The notes under the pieces are model-generated. The model was not told the DNA's origin, made no database searches, and saw only the letters and a program-made list of their open reading frames with translations. The position numbers were made by a program, and so were the translations under genes. Positions 10,983-21,169 of a stretch of DNA of 64,000 nucleotides are shown in pieces; the stretch's first letter is position 1, and each line of letters starts with the position of its first letter. The stretch is from Thalassia testudinum (lineage: Eukaryota > Streptophyta > Magnoliopsida > Alismatales > Hydrocharitaceae): the NCBI GenBank assembly GCA_037157565.1, contig JAZHRO010000002.1:74140001-74204000 (forward strand). Direction: 5' to 3'.

Positions 10983-11800
10983 TTATTCCACATATTTCAC
11001 CTATTACTAAGACAATGATGCATTACAGCTTGGGAAGCACCACAAATCTTTTTTCTCCCAGTACTGAAACAGGGACTATTGTTGTTTTTCAGTTATTGCA
11101 CATGGATGTTTGGAGCCCGAGTCAGATTCCTAACCGACAGAGTCATCATTTTTATTTGGTTATAGTAAATGATTTCTCCCGATTATCGTAGTTATTTTTA
11201 TTAAAGAATAAGTCCGATGTTGGGTATATTATTAAGGCATTGTTATTGGAAATAAAGAATCAATTTTCTGTTACTGTTAAGATTGTTATATCGGATAATG
11301 CATTAAAATTTTGTACTACCAGACTAGCTGCTTCCTACAAGTCTCATTATATTATACATCAGACTTTTGTCACCATACTTCACAGCAGAATGGTGTGGCT
11401 GAGAGAAAACATATACATTTGTTAGATGTAGCTCGTACACTACTCATCCACCATTATGTGCCACACTTGTACTAAGGTGATGCAGTTCTCATGGCATGCT
11501 ATCTTATCAACAGGATGCCTTCTTCTGTGTTGCATGAACGGACTCTGTGGCATATTCTTTATCCTAAGAGTGATTTGTTTCAGCTACCACCTCGTGTGTT
11601 TGGGTGTGTAGCATTTGTACATCTCTTGGGCCCAAGGAGAGGCAAGTTGGCGCCAAGGGCCATGAAATACGTTTTTCTTGGATATTCACGGATACAAAAA
11701 GGGTACCGATGTTTTGATTCAGTGGCTAGCAAGTACTAGATAAGTACAGATGTTGCATTCCATGAGTCAGTCCCATATTTATCACTAAAGGCAGAGTTTG
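10983..11800 (+). pseudogene. Copia B integrase (continuation after nested Copia C)
   Basis: The frame resumes with PHISPITKTMMHYSLGKHHKSFF. The CxxC of the zinc-binding region is replaced by HYSL. The core has LLHMDVWSPSQIP (about 11093-11131), VIVNDFSRLS and the second catalytic Asp in VISDNALKFCTTR (about 11290-11320). The ORF 11491-11739 encodes ACYLINRMPSSVLHERTLWHIL and GCVAFVHLLGPRRGKLAPRA, the conserved C-terminal part of copia integrases. Stops and frameshifts are scattered throughout. Confidence 0.85.
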
Positions 11801-13780
11801 CACCCATACCTATTCCTCCAATACCAATTCCCATAAATGGGATTCCTATTTCTGAGACTAATCCAGCACCTAGCAATGGTAGTGATGATCCTAAGGCTAG
11901 TCTAGCACCTGGCAGTGGCAGTGATGATCCTAAGACTATTTTTGTACCTGACAGTGGTAGTGGTGATTAGAGGTTCAAAGATTTACCTGTCACATATCAG
12001 TTACCAGTTACTTATAGGTAGCAACCCATCCCCCACTTTAGTCCCACCATCCTCCCCGAGTCAGATATGTGTTGAGAAATCTGACCATTGTATGACTAAT
12101 GGTGATTGCGCAAGCCCAATTGATGTTGTTCTAGATGATGACCTTTCAATTGTTATTCAGAAGGCACCGCATACTTGTACGCAGTACCACGTGGCTAAAG
12201 CTATGTCTATAGCTAATCTAGGGACCACATTTGGACTTTGTACTGCTGCACTGGCTGCCACAAAGATACCTTTCACATATGAGAAAGCCTTGATCCAAAA
12301 TAGCGTTAAGCCATGGAGGATGAGATGGCAGCTCTTCAGACTCGACACATGTGGGAGCTTACTCGACTTCCAACTAGTGCTCATCTGGTGGGATCTTGTT
12401 GGGTCTTTACCCTAAAATGCAATCCTGATGGGTTTATTTCAAAGTACAAGGCTCAATTGGTGGCAAAGGGGTTCACCACAACATATGAGGTGGACTCCTT
12501 CGATACCTTCTCCCCCGTTGGTCACCTGTCGACGATCTGCATTATTATCTTTGTTGCTACCCACAAGGACTTGATGCTTCACCAACTTGATACGAAGAAC
12601 ACCTTCCTATACGACAATCTTCAGAAGGATGTTTACAAGCAGCAGCTCTCTAGGGTTGAGGTTCAAGGGGAGTGTGTGCAAGATAAAGGTCATCTATGGC
12701 CTTAAGAGTCCGAAGAATGATTCCAGAAACTCTCGGAGATGGTTGAGAAGATAGGTTTGCAGCAATCATCGTCATACCATTCTCTATTTGCCAGGAAGAT
12801 TGAGAGGGGCGTTGTGGTCCTTCTATTCTATGTTAATGATCTCATTATTACCGTTGATGACAAAGCCAAAATAACTAAGGTCAAGCAATGTCTTACTGAG
12901 CAGTTTGTTATGAAGGACTAGGGATAGCTACGACATTTTCTTGGTATAGAGGTGGCCAAAAGCAAGCAGGGAATTGTGTTATCTCGGTACAAATATACTT
13001 TAGATGTGCTTCAAGAGATAGATATGCTAAGGTACAAGATAGCTAATATTCCTATGGACCCCAAAGTGCATCTCTATGATAAGGAGGCAGAGCTCATAGA
13101 TAGTCGGGCATATAGGTAGCTTGTGGAAAATTACTGTATCTGACAATTACTTGACCAAGTATTGCTTTAGTTGTGGGCAACCTAAGCAATTTATGGATAA
13201 ACCAATTAAGCAACATTGGAAAGCAACTATACAGGTGCTTAGAGTTAGATACTTCAAAAAAGCACTTAGGCGTGAGATACTCTTCCAGAGAGAATCTCCA
13301 TGACAGTAGTTGGGTATTCTTATACGAATTATGCAGGGTGTCTGGCTGATTGGAAATCTACTACTGGGTTCTGCACATTTGTATCTAAGAATCTGGTTAC
13401 CTAGAGGAGCAAGAAACAGGAAATTGTTTCCAAATCCACTGCCAAGTCAGAGTATAGGGCTATGGCCCAGACAACTACAGAGATGATCTAGGTAAGAATA
13501 ATACGAGATTTACATGTGTAGATTCAAGAGCCTATAGAGATGAGATGTGACAACTGGGCAGCCACAAATATTACAAATAATCCCATGTTTCATGAGCACA
13601 CCAAGCACGTCGAGGTGGATTGCCATTACACCAATGACTTGATCCGGTGTGGGATGTAGCGCAGCACTTTTGTTGCATCTAAAGACCAAACAACAAACAT
13701 CTTCACGAAGCCTCTTCCACATTCTACTTTCAATGTCTGTTGTTCCAAGCTAAGCATGATTGACATTTATGCTCTAACTT
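11801..13780 (+). pseudogene. Copia B reverse transcriptase and RNase H
   Basis: RT begins around MEDEMAALQTRHMWEL (12313) with CWVFTLKCNPDG, LVAKGFTTTYEV and FDTFSPVGHL. The active site is YVNDLIITVDD (about 12829-12862), so the first Asp of the pair is Asn. LGIEVAKSKQGIVLSRYKY follows at about 12941. RNase H is at about 13300-13460 and the CHYTNDLI segment at about 13620-13650. TAG replaces a Gln at 13117-13119 and a Trp at 13402-13404, the same residues altered in Copia-1. Confidence 0.87.
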
Positions 13781-13789
13781 AAGGAAGAG

Positions 13790-13942
13790 TGTTGACATAT
13801 CCCCTTCAATCTACATTTGTTTCTTTTTTGTTCTATTTGTTATTTTCATTTTTTGTTTGGACATGTTACGTTATTTTTTCACACCTCTCCACTATATAAA
13901 AAGGTGTAAGATTTCTTGGAATAATAGGTTGAATCATTTTCT
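13790..13942 (+). repeat. 3' LTR of Copia B
   Basis: TGTTGACATATCCCC begins after a degraded polypurine tract (TTAAGGAAGAG). The block contains CTCTCCACTATATAAAAAGG and ends near GAATCATTTTCTTCTA. The exact right boundary is uncertain by a few bases. The same LTR family appears inverted at 48981-49136 (Copia E). Confidence 0.82.
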
Positions 13943-13949
13943 TCTACTA

Positions 13950-15340
13950 TTATCACTATATTATCTCATTTGTATACTACTAAGCCAAGCCTGTTACATT
14001 TCAAAAAGTTATAAGATCTCTACCGATTGGATCCTGCGCTCTATAAGAAGAGGGGGAATTTTCTTTGTATAACGGAAGGATTCTTCGATATGTTGAATTA
14101 AATTTCATTCTCAAAGTTGTACAATGTCATCATGACTCTCTAGAAGGGGGGCATTCAAGTTATCAGAGAAATTTGCATCGGATTAAGCAAATATCTTATT
14201 GGAAGGGCATGGATAAAGATGTCAGCACCTATACATGTGCATACAATTTTTATCGGATGTAAATATAATCCACAACTGCCATCCGGTCTACTTCGGCCAC
14301 TACCAAGTACGGTCCAATGATATTTCTGTGGATTCCATCTAAGGATTGCCTCGGTCAAGGGGTAAAATCAATTATTCTAGTAGGGGTTGATAGGCCCACT
14401 AAATATGCGCACTTTTTAGCTCTATAGCACCATTATACAGCAAAGGATGTCACACTACTATTTGTTGATGAAGTTGTCAATCTTCATGGAGTTCCTCGTT
14501 TATATTTTTAAACTGTGATTCTATCTTTCTTAGTAGATTTTGGCAAGAGATGTTTGACCAAGTTGCACATGCCATTGGCCTATAATCCGCAATCATATGG
14601 ACAAACCGAGTTGGTATACCAATGCTTGGAGACATATCTCTATTGCTTTTGCCATTAACAATCAAATTGGTTTAAGTGGCTGTCACTTGCTGAAAATTGG
14701 TATAATACCAATTTACATGTTTCTACTACTACTACTCCCTTCCAAACGCTTTATGGGATACCTCCACCAATATTATTGTCATATGTACTGGAATTAGTAC
14801 GCACACAATCAGCTGATTTGCTATTACAGTCACGCCAACAACTTCTTCAAGAGTTAAAACAGCATCTTATTCATGCACCACAAGCATAAAGCATCAAGCT
14901 TATAAAGGTCACCTTGATAAACAAATATAATATGGGTGATTGTGTCTATTTGAAATTACAATCATATAGACAAAACTCTATGGAGCGACACATCAATGCT
15001 TTCAACCCTATCAAATAATTGCTTGCATGGGCTCGGTAGCATATCAATTGCAGCTTCCTCCTAATTCTAAGATGCACAATGCACTCCATGTCTCCCAGCT
15101 AAAGGAGAGAGTTGACCATGGATAGATTGCTTATCTAGAAATACCACCAGCACCCCATTTGGCTCAAGAACCCCTTGCTTCACTGGGCAGGCAAATGGTG
15201 AAGTGGGATAATCAAGCAGTCACTCCATAGCTCATTCATTGGCATGGTGAAGCTATCGAAGAAGCACAAGGGATCGACTGTGATAAGTTTGTTCATGAAT
15301 TTCCAGATCTCCAACCTTGAGGACTAGGTCGTGCTTAAGG
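13950..15340 (+). pseudogene. Gypsy A integrase and chromodomain-like C-terminus
   Basis: The zinc-binding HH portion is encoded at 14110-14250 (HHDSLEGGHSSYQRNLHRIKQ, then YWKGMDKDV). The core follows, with VDRPTKYAHFLAL-like wording at about 14385-14425 and FVDEVVNLHGVPR at about 14462-14500. The post-core reads LPPNSKMHNALHVSQLK (about 15054-15107). The tail ASLGRQMVKWDNQAVTP...IHWHGEAIEEAQG...FPDLQP (about 15178-15320) resembles the chromodomain tail of plant chromoviruses, which directs integration to heterochromatin. Numerous stops and frameshifts are present. Confidence 0.82.
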
Positions 15341-15350
15341 GGAGGGGAAT

Positions 15351-15662
15351 TGATAGGAGTCTTTTGTAATAAACATCACATTGGGGGTGGCTGGGTTAGA
15401 AAGTTGAGTTCCTTAGTTGAAGTCGGTTGCATTTTGGCAGGAGCCCTTGTGCGGGTGGCCTTGCATAAGGAATCATTGTGCCCTGAATGATGAGTTGAAC
15501 AGAGGTTCGAGGTGTTTGCCAATCCTTCTCGTCCACCTTCTTTTCTATTCAACTCTTCCTTCCCCATTTCTTCTTCTTCTTTCTTTCAATTGTTCTCAAA
15601 AGCTCTCGAGCTGTGAGAACTTCGTGCCCAGAAAAAGGCAGCAGCTGAAGAATTTTCTAACA
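15351..15662 (+). repeat. 3' LTR of gypsy A
   Basis: A purine tract (AAGGGGAGGGGAAT) precedes TGATAGGAGTCTTTTG. A pyrimidine-rich interior follows and the block ends TTTCTAACA. Length is about 312 bp, typical of small-LTR chromoviruses. No partner LTR is in the window, so the right boundary is inferred from the terminal CA. Confidence 0.55.
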
Positions 15663-17163
15663 AATTACTACTCCAAATTAATCAAATTTTCAATCCACAG
15701 CCAGTGATTCACAATGCTCTACCATCTGCTAATTCACGTAAAATGTAGTACCAAAAAATTTTGGGAAAGCAAAGTGGCCGCCGACAGTCCCAACCTCGAT
15801 TATACCTTGAGTGGCACACAGTCAAAGACAACACCAAGCTCGCCAGGAGCGACCGCCGCGGGCAGCGATCGGAACTGCGGGATTGTTTCAGAACACGTCA
15901 GGGTAAAAAAGCGCGTGATCGATCATCGGCTGGCAGTCGTAAAAGGAGAACTGACCTTCTGGAAGGGGCGGAAGGGGAGATGTCCTCTGATTTGGCGCGC
16001 GTTGCGGATCGTGAGCCGTCGACAAGGAAGGGGGTGCTGCGGATTAGGGTTTGCATCCTCCCTGTGTTAAGGAGAGAGGGGAGTGAGAAGGATGAGGGGA
16101 TGTTCATTGTTTGGGAGTGAGGAGGGGGAGGATAGGGAGCTGCTGACGAAGGAGATGATAAAAGGACTGTTCGGTTGGTTGGTCCAAAACGGAGAAAGTC
16201 CTCCTCCGAATCTCCTCCTGCGAAAATGGTTTCGTTATTCGTTTGGAGCGTTCAACGAAACTAAGGTGGGTGAGGTTGATGCGGGACTGTAATCAAGGAA
16301 TAGTATTCTTTAATTATCTTTCAGGAAGAAAATTCCTAATTAATATTATAAAAATTACCTTTGAATAGCTGAGTAAGAAGGGATTTAAGTTTTTAAATAA
16401 TTTATCTCTTTAAAAGGTGTGAGTTTCTCTCTTCTACTTGCCTATATTGTTTCACTTCCTGATTTATGCTTTTTGAGAAACTCGCCTCTTTAAGAGGTGA
16501 GTTTTGATTTATATATAATATCTCTTGTCCACCCTTCCCCTTCTCCTCCCCTATCATTTGGAGAACAGTTGAGTGCATTGCTACTACTGCGAGTGCACTC
16601 CTGCTTGTGCTACTACTCAGCGACGAGTGTGTTCCTCCTTGTGCTGACCTCCTCCCCTACCGGTGCCTCTCCTCCAGCCATTGCTCGTTCAAGGCCGTCT
16701 ATCGCACCCTAACTCTGCCCCCTGCTGATGTGCATCCACTACTGCCTCCTTTGCCACCGCTTGCTCCAGTGAGTGGTTGCAACCGATCCCTCTCCTCCGA
16801 GCACTCCCTCTACTGATGCAGCTGCTCTTCCAAACACCATTGTTTGTGCTCCATCTTGTCTCTCTATATATATTAAGTAATAGCCGTTAATTTTAATTGT
16901 ATTGTTTAGAGTAATGTATCTTGTTAAGGAAAAATTTTGATATGTTTATTGGATATAATTTTATATGTGCTAGAAAGTTTATGAAATGGAGGTAATCTTT
17001 GAAATTTTGTTAGGTTATGAAAAATTTAAGGTTAAAGTTAACCTTGTATGAAGTGTTGATTGGGGTAAATTTTTAGGTTTCTACTTCAATAAGTAAGAAG
17101 TATAATACATACGTGGTTATTTTGTGCATACGTATTGTCATTTAATCTCTTTGATTTTATGAT
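15663..17163. other. Unassigned region with a GC-rich block
   Basis: No recognisable coding domain. 15760-16130 is GC-richer than its surroundings, with open frames on both strands that share no family I know. 16290-16460 is AT-rich. 16497-16860 is a pyrimidine-rich leader-like stretch (many CTCC and CCTCC) upstream of the pseudogene at 17164. An imperfect hairpin lies at 16478-16504. Confidence 0.4.
16478..16504. repeat. Isolated hairpin of the AACTCGCCTCTT family
   Basis: AAACTCGCCTCTT, one centre base, then AAGAGGTGAGTTT: 13-bp arms with a single mismatch (G-T pair in RNA). The same arm sequence forms the array at 18760-18965, about 2.3 kb downstream, on the other side of the pseudogene. 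Confidence 0.75.
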
Positions 17164-18235
17164 TTGTTCAAGTTATTTGGAATGACTGAATTTGTGTTGT
17201 GTTTGCTGTATTATCGCAGTTCTATTGTTCGAGATGGAAACAGAGTGCATTATAACAAGGATTCACATAAGAGGATAAGGATATATACAAATTGGAGATT
17301 TCATGGTTTATTATATAAGATTTGCACAACTTTAGGTATTGATCGAGGGAGTAATCGAGTGAAGATTAGTCATCACTTTCCTCGTTATGGAGGGACTGAT
17401 TTTTGTTTGACCATTGTGAGTGATGACGATGATTTCCAATGTTTGATGGATTGGACTATTGAGGCCTGGAGAGAAGATATTTATTGAACTTTACATTTAG
17501 GTCGAAGGTGAGGGTGGACGTACACCTCAACCACCGAATGCTTTTGTGGAATGATCACCTCAACGATCTCCACAAGAGCCACGTCACATAATTCATGGGC
17601 TGATGTCTATTTCAGAACTTCTCGTTGAGCCACTTGATATTCAAAATAAAAACAATATGGGTGATGTACCTCTTAACAGGAAAAATGCAATACAACATAC
17701 AATTGCCGAAACTGAATGCAGGGTAAGACACATTTCTCAAGTTATTCATCACCTTTGTGCCTCACCACATGAGAATGACATGGACGAATAAAGCCTATAG
17801 ATTGTTAGAGCAGTAGATGATCTATTTATGACTCCAGCCATCAAGATACCTATCATTACGGATACTACCCCAGGAGCTCCCTTAAAGAGAAACCCTATAG
17901 ATGCAGACTTGGGAGATGGGACCTCAAAGATTGTTCACCATACTCCACCATCACCTTCAAAAGCTCCTTCTCTTGACACACCAGAAGTGGTGGATGTAGG
18001 TATACCTCAGGGAATAGTTGCTAGAGTGGAGGACCCATTTACAACTCCAACCAGCAAGATACTTCCTATTGCAGAGATTACACCAGGAGCTCCATTGAAG
18101 AGAAAGGTTGAAGATGCAAACTTGGGAGAGGGGATATCACAGGTTGTTCCCTGTGCTCCACCATCACCTCCAAAAGCTCCTACTTTCGACGATTCAGAAG
18201 ATGTCACCAAAACACAAATTGACAATATAGATTGA
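17164..18235 (+). pseudogene. Transposon-like protein remnant: MULE-type N-terminal domain plus duplicated Pro-rich tail
   Basis: The open stretch 17164-17487 encodes a compact alpha/beta segment (VRDGNRVHYNKDSHKRIRIY, LGIDRGSNRVKISHHFPRYG, VSDDDDFQCLMDWTIEAW). Its layout is that of the PB1-like N-terminal domain of plant Mutator-like (MULE) transposon proteins. A second stretch, 17603-18235, reads in one frame except for two stops near 17790-17803. It contains a protein repeat: TPGAPLKRNPIDADLGDG with PPSPSKAPSLDTPE, and TPGAPLKRKVEDANLGEG with PPSPPKAPTFDDSE, about 216 bp apart. No transposase catalytic core, zinc knuckle or SWIM finger is present. The MULE assignment is by resemblance only. 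Confidence 0.45.
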
Positions 18236-18727
18236 GAAGGGAAGTTGTAACAATTTGGAGTTGATCCTCTCAACCCAATGATAAGATACACATGAAGGAG
18301 AAGAAACAATAAATAGTTATATACATTGTATGATTTTTCTTTTTAAAGTGACACTCTAACCATTGTACTTATGTTGTATGTGACAATACTTTTTGGTGTG
18401 GTTTAATGTCAATTTATACTTATGTTGTAAATTTAAAGACAAACAAGTACTAAATTCAATCAACAAACTATGATTCATTTGTTGAGTGGTTGGATGGTTG
18501 GTTGTGATGTATGTAACCATGGTTTGGTCTTAAGAGTCAATGATTTCTATTTCCTATGATGGTTGGCTGTGAGTTTTATATTAGCTATGATTTAAATGGG
18601 TTGTAGAGTCCCCAAACCATGGACTTAAGAGCACGGGACTCTTAGCAGTATGCAGCAGCAGCAACATTTTGCAGCAGCAGCAGCATTGTGCAGCAACAAC
18701 AAGACCTAAAAAAATTAAAAAAAGCAA
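18236..18727. other. Unassigned AT-rich stretch ending in a CAG-rich run
   Basis: No coding signal. It follows the pseudogene stop like a 3' flank (TTTTTCTTTTTAAAG near 18330). 18642-18700 is a run of imperfect CAG/CAA triplets (GCAGCAGCAGCAGC) without a supporting frame. Confidence 0.4.
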
Positions 18728-18965
18728 AACTTGCCGCTTGTAGATGCAAGTTGTATAGGAACTCGCCTCTTGAAGAGAGCACCAAACACGCCTCTTAAAG
18801 AGGCGAGTTATGTTAAACTCACAGGAGAGAGGAAGGGGAAGCATGGGGGCAAGAGAAAGCATAAAACTCGCCTCTTAAGGAGGAGAGTTATGTTAAACTC
18901 ACAGGAAAGGGTAAGGGGAACTCACAGTCAGAGCTCCTCAAACTCGCCACTACAAGAGGCGAGTT
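18728..18965. repeat. Array of AACTCGCCTCTT / AAGAGGCGAGTT hairpins with an 80-bp tandem unit
   Basis: Left arms AACTCGCCTCTT occur at 18760-18771 and 18865-18876, with a shorter AACTCGCC at 18941-18948. Right arms AAGAGGCGAGTT occur exactly at 18798-18809 and 18954-18965; an altered one (AGGAGGAGAGTT) is at 18878-18889. A direct repeat starting GAGTTATGTTAAACTCACAG begins near 18804 and again near 18884, a period of 80 bp. A smaller AACTTGC/GCAAGTT hairpin is at 18728-18752. The array could be subterminal repeats of a DNA transposon, but no terminal repeats or target duplication were identified. Confidence 0.8.
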
Positions 18966-19383
18966 CCATATGAGTTACTTTGAATTTTTTTCCCCATACG
19001 GTAATTAAGGAATATTATTCTCTAATGACCGTACTTAGGAAAATTTTTCAGCGAAGGGAGCTCTCTCTTCCCATTGTTGGTGGTCTCTTCCCATTGTTAG
19101 TGGTGATATTAGTTGTGTTATCAAATGATAATCTTCTCTCTTTTTATTTTCCTTTATTTCCACCTCATTGTCTTTACTGCTACTTTGCTTTTTACTTCCA
19201 ACTTTCATTGCTACATAGAATTTCTTCTTGCTATTAAAATTATTATTATTGGTTCTTGTATGTATTTCCTCTGCATTAATTGTCTTTACATATATCTTCC
19301 ACTATCTTTCAATAGTCTTGCTAGTTATCGCTTACCTGCCTTATATATTGTCTTCCTCTACTACTACATATATTTAGTCTGAG
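18966..19383. other. Pyrimidine-rich leader upstream of LINE ORF1
   Basis: AT-rich and pyrimidine-rich, without a supported gene. 19000-19040 resembles 16290-16330 (both contain GTAAT-AAGGAATA-TATTCT). It may be the 5'UTR of the LINE ORF1 remnant that starts at 19384. Confidence 0.35.
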
Positions 19384-20331
19384 ATGGATGTGAAAGAAAG
19401 GGAGATTATAAAAGGCATTCAGGCTTTGCTGAGGGATGATGAAAGGAAAGTGACTGTCAAAATGACGCTACACAATCTGAAGGATCCTTGGTCTAAATGT
19501 CTATATTTTAGTATACTCACTATGAAAAAGCCGAGGCCGGTGGCTATCTATAAAGTTGTTACTAAGGCCTGGATTATCAAGGAAGCCCCCATTATTTCAG
19601 AGGATGCAGATGGAGTATGGGTTGCCTCCTTTAAGAAAGAATATGATCTCAAATCTATTCTAAATAGAAGACCTTGGCACTTTGATGGAGACTTGATTCT
19701 AACAGTGGTTGGTCTGCCAGAGATGAAACCGACAAAATACTTATTTCAACATGTTCGACTTTGGGTGTAGTTTTGGGATCTTCCCCCTAAGTATAGATGT
19801 CGCTCTGCATTGATGTGTCTAACAAATGGATGGACAATCATCAAGGATCTGGAACTAGATGGTGAAAAAGGTGGAAGGTGTGGAAGAGCTAAGCTGGAGT
19901 TGCTTGCTAAGGATCCTCTAATCAAAGATGTTGAGGTCACCACTACAACGGGAAATCTAATGCCAATCCCCCTTCGTTATGTAGAGTTGCCACGTTACCA
20001 TCACCTTTGTGGTTGCCTCAACCATGAATACAAAGATTGTGATAGATGGCTAAAAGTTAAGACAGATAAATAGGTTCATAATACTAATATGCTAAAATTG
20101 TTAGATGATAAACTAACATTCAAGTATGCTGATTTAAGAGTTCTAAGGAGTGGAAGAAGATCCTCGGATGATATCCAGTCGAAGTTGCCTCACTTTCAAT
20201 CGAAAGGATTATCGATGGGCCCTCCGAAAGGCCTACTAGTATGCACTGTTGAGGAGGATAGGGTGGTTGAAGAGGAAAATATAAACATTTTTAAAATGGC
20301 TTTGCCCGTAACTCTTATAATTGAATCTTAG
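19384..20331 (+). pseudogene. LINE ORF1-type remnant (DUF4283 plus degenerate CCHC)
   Basis: ATG at 19384 opens MDVKEREIIKGIQALLRDD. The DUF4283-type core follows: WIIKEAPIISEDADGVWVAS, FKKEYDLKSILNRRPWHFDG (about 19630-19690) and LILTVVGLPEM, then a TAG at 19768. The frame continues as LWV-stop-FWDLPPKYRC and AKLELLAKDPL. A zinc knuckle reads YHHLCGCLNHEYKDC (about 19999-20043), where the first Cys of the usual FCxxCGxxGHxxxDC is His. ORF1 proteins bind LINE RNA. No ORF2 follows; coding ends at 20331, next to an LTR-like block. Confidence 0.75.
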
Positions 20332-20332
20332 A

Positions 20333-21164
20333 TGTCCGCTTGATCCAACTCAATCCAGATCTTCCATCCTTCTAGATCAGACGACCGATCCCTAGATCAA
20401 ACGATGGCCCAAGACGTCTGATAACACTGTCAGAATCATAAATTATCCTGATTTCGGCCTAATCTGCCTTGGATTTGTGTCCAACGGCTACAAAAGCCTT
20501 CCAAGACCTTCCTAAGGCTTCCTGAGCCATCATAAATAGAGGAACACCCTTCCTAAGCTACACACACCTAAAGCAATACTTCTTCCACTCATACTGTGTC
20601 AAAGAGAAGAGAGAATCAAGAAGGAAAGTCACCTTGCTCTCCAAGCTTCCAAGCATACATCCGAGAGCACCCTTTTAGTTGCACAACCGCTCTCCCGCCT
20701 CTGCACATTCGAGAGCGTCTTCATGCCTCGTGTGGTTCATACACTCCTACTTCCATCTTAGGGATCTCTCTTTTTCCTATAGTAGCTAGATTTACATTAG
20801 TACTTTGTGGCTCTATAAGACTGTTGTAATTATCTTTGTTTGGGTATTCACCTTGCGAATTTTCATCTCCCTCGCGAGATAAAATACTCCTCATGAAAAG
20901 GAGGGGTTTTGAGAAACACTACCCACGTACATAATAGCGTGGTTGTACTGAGGTTGAGTCACCCTCATTTTAAGTGACTCGATTAGTGGATTTGATCAAC
21001 TAGGTAGATCGGAAAATCCTAAGTCGAGAGACTTAAGTGGTGGTTTTTACCCGGGTTTGGGTTTCCACCTAAAAATATTTGTGTACTTGTGTGATTACTC
21101 TGTTTGTGTGATTGTATTATATTTCGCATCTTATTTTGTATCATGCATATCTCACCCCCCTCAG
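20333..21164 (+). repeat. LTR-like block, possible solo LTR
   Basis: It begins TGTCCGCTTGATCC, with TTAGA at 20328-20332 on the left and TTAGA again at 21165-21169 on the right. The block contains CATAAATAGAGG near 20531, a structured leader, and a U5-like end (GGGTTTGGGTTTCCACC, then GTGTGATTACTCTGTTTGTG) typical of plant LTRs. The right end reads CTCAG instead of CA, so the boundary is not clean. It also contains an AGACGTCTGA motif at about 20412, like those in the solo LTR at 25023. Confidence 0.45.
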
Positions 21165-21169
21165 TTAGA

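Larger units (their letters stand above)
3686..13942 (+). mobile_element. Ty1-copia element B, with Copia C nested inside
   Basis: Two related LTRs (3686-3837 and 13790 to about 13942) flank gag, protease, integrase, RT and RNase H in copia order. Its GAG-pre-integrase domain is interrupted at 5763 and resumes at 10983 after Copia C. Without Copia C the element would be about 5 kb. It sits in gypsy A between RNase H and integrase. The LTR pair is visibly more diverged than that of Copia C, consistent with being the older, outer layer. I could not confirm its target duplication: GTTAG lies at 3681-3685 on the left, with no clean copy on the right. Confidence 0.88.
1216..15662 (+). mobile_element. 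Ty3-gypsy element A, chromovirus-like, interrupted by nested insertions
   Basis: Four blocks of gypsy coding sequence appear in order in one orientation: nucleocapsid and protease (1216-2154), reverse transcriptase and RNase H (2626-3685), integrase and chromodomain-like C-terminus (13950-15340), and a 3' LTR (15351-15662). The gaps between them are filled by younger insertions: a LINE piece, then Copia B carrying Copia C. The 5' LTR and the start of gag lie left of the window beyond Copia-1. This is the oldest layer of the left stack. Confidence 0.83.

Noticed and set aside
17603..18235. Functional single-exon gene
   Set aside because: Two in-frame stops near 17790-17803 separate the halves and no splice signals remove them cleanly.
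18642..18700. Polyglutamine-coding exon
   Set aside because: The CAG/CAA triplets are not in any supported frame and are interrupted by stops nearby.
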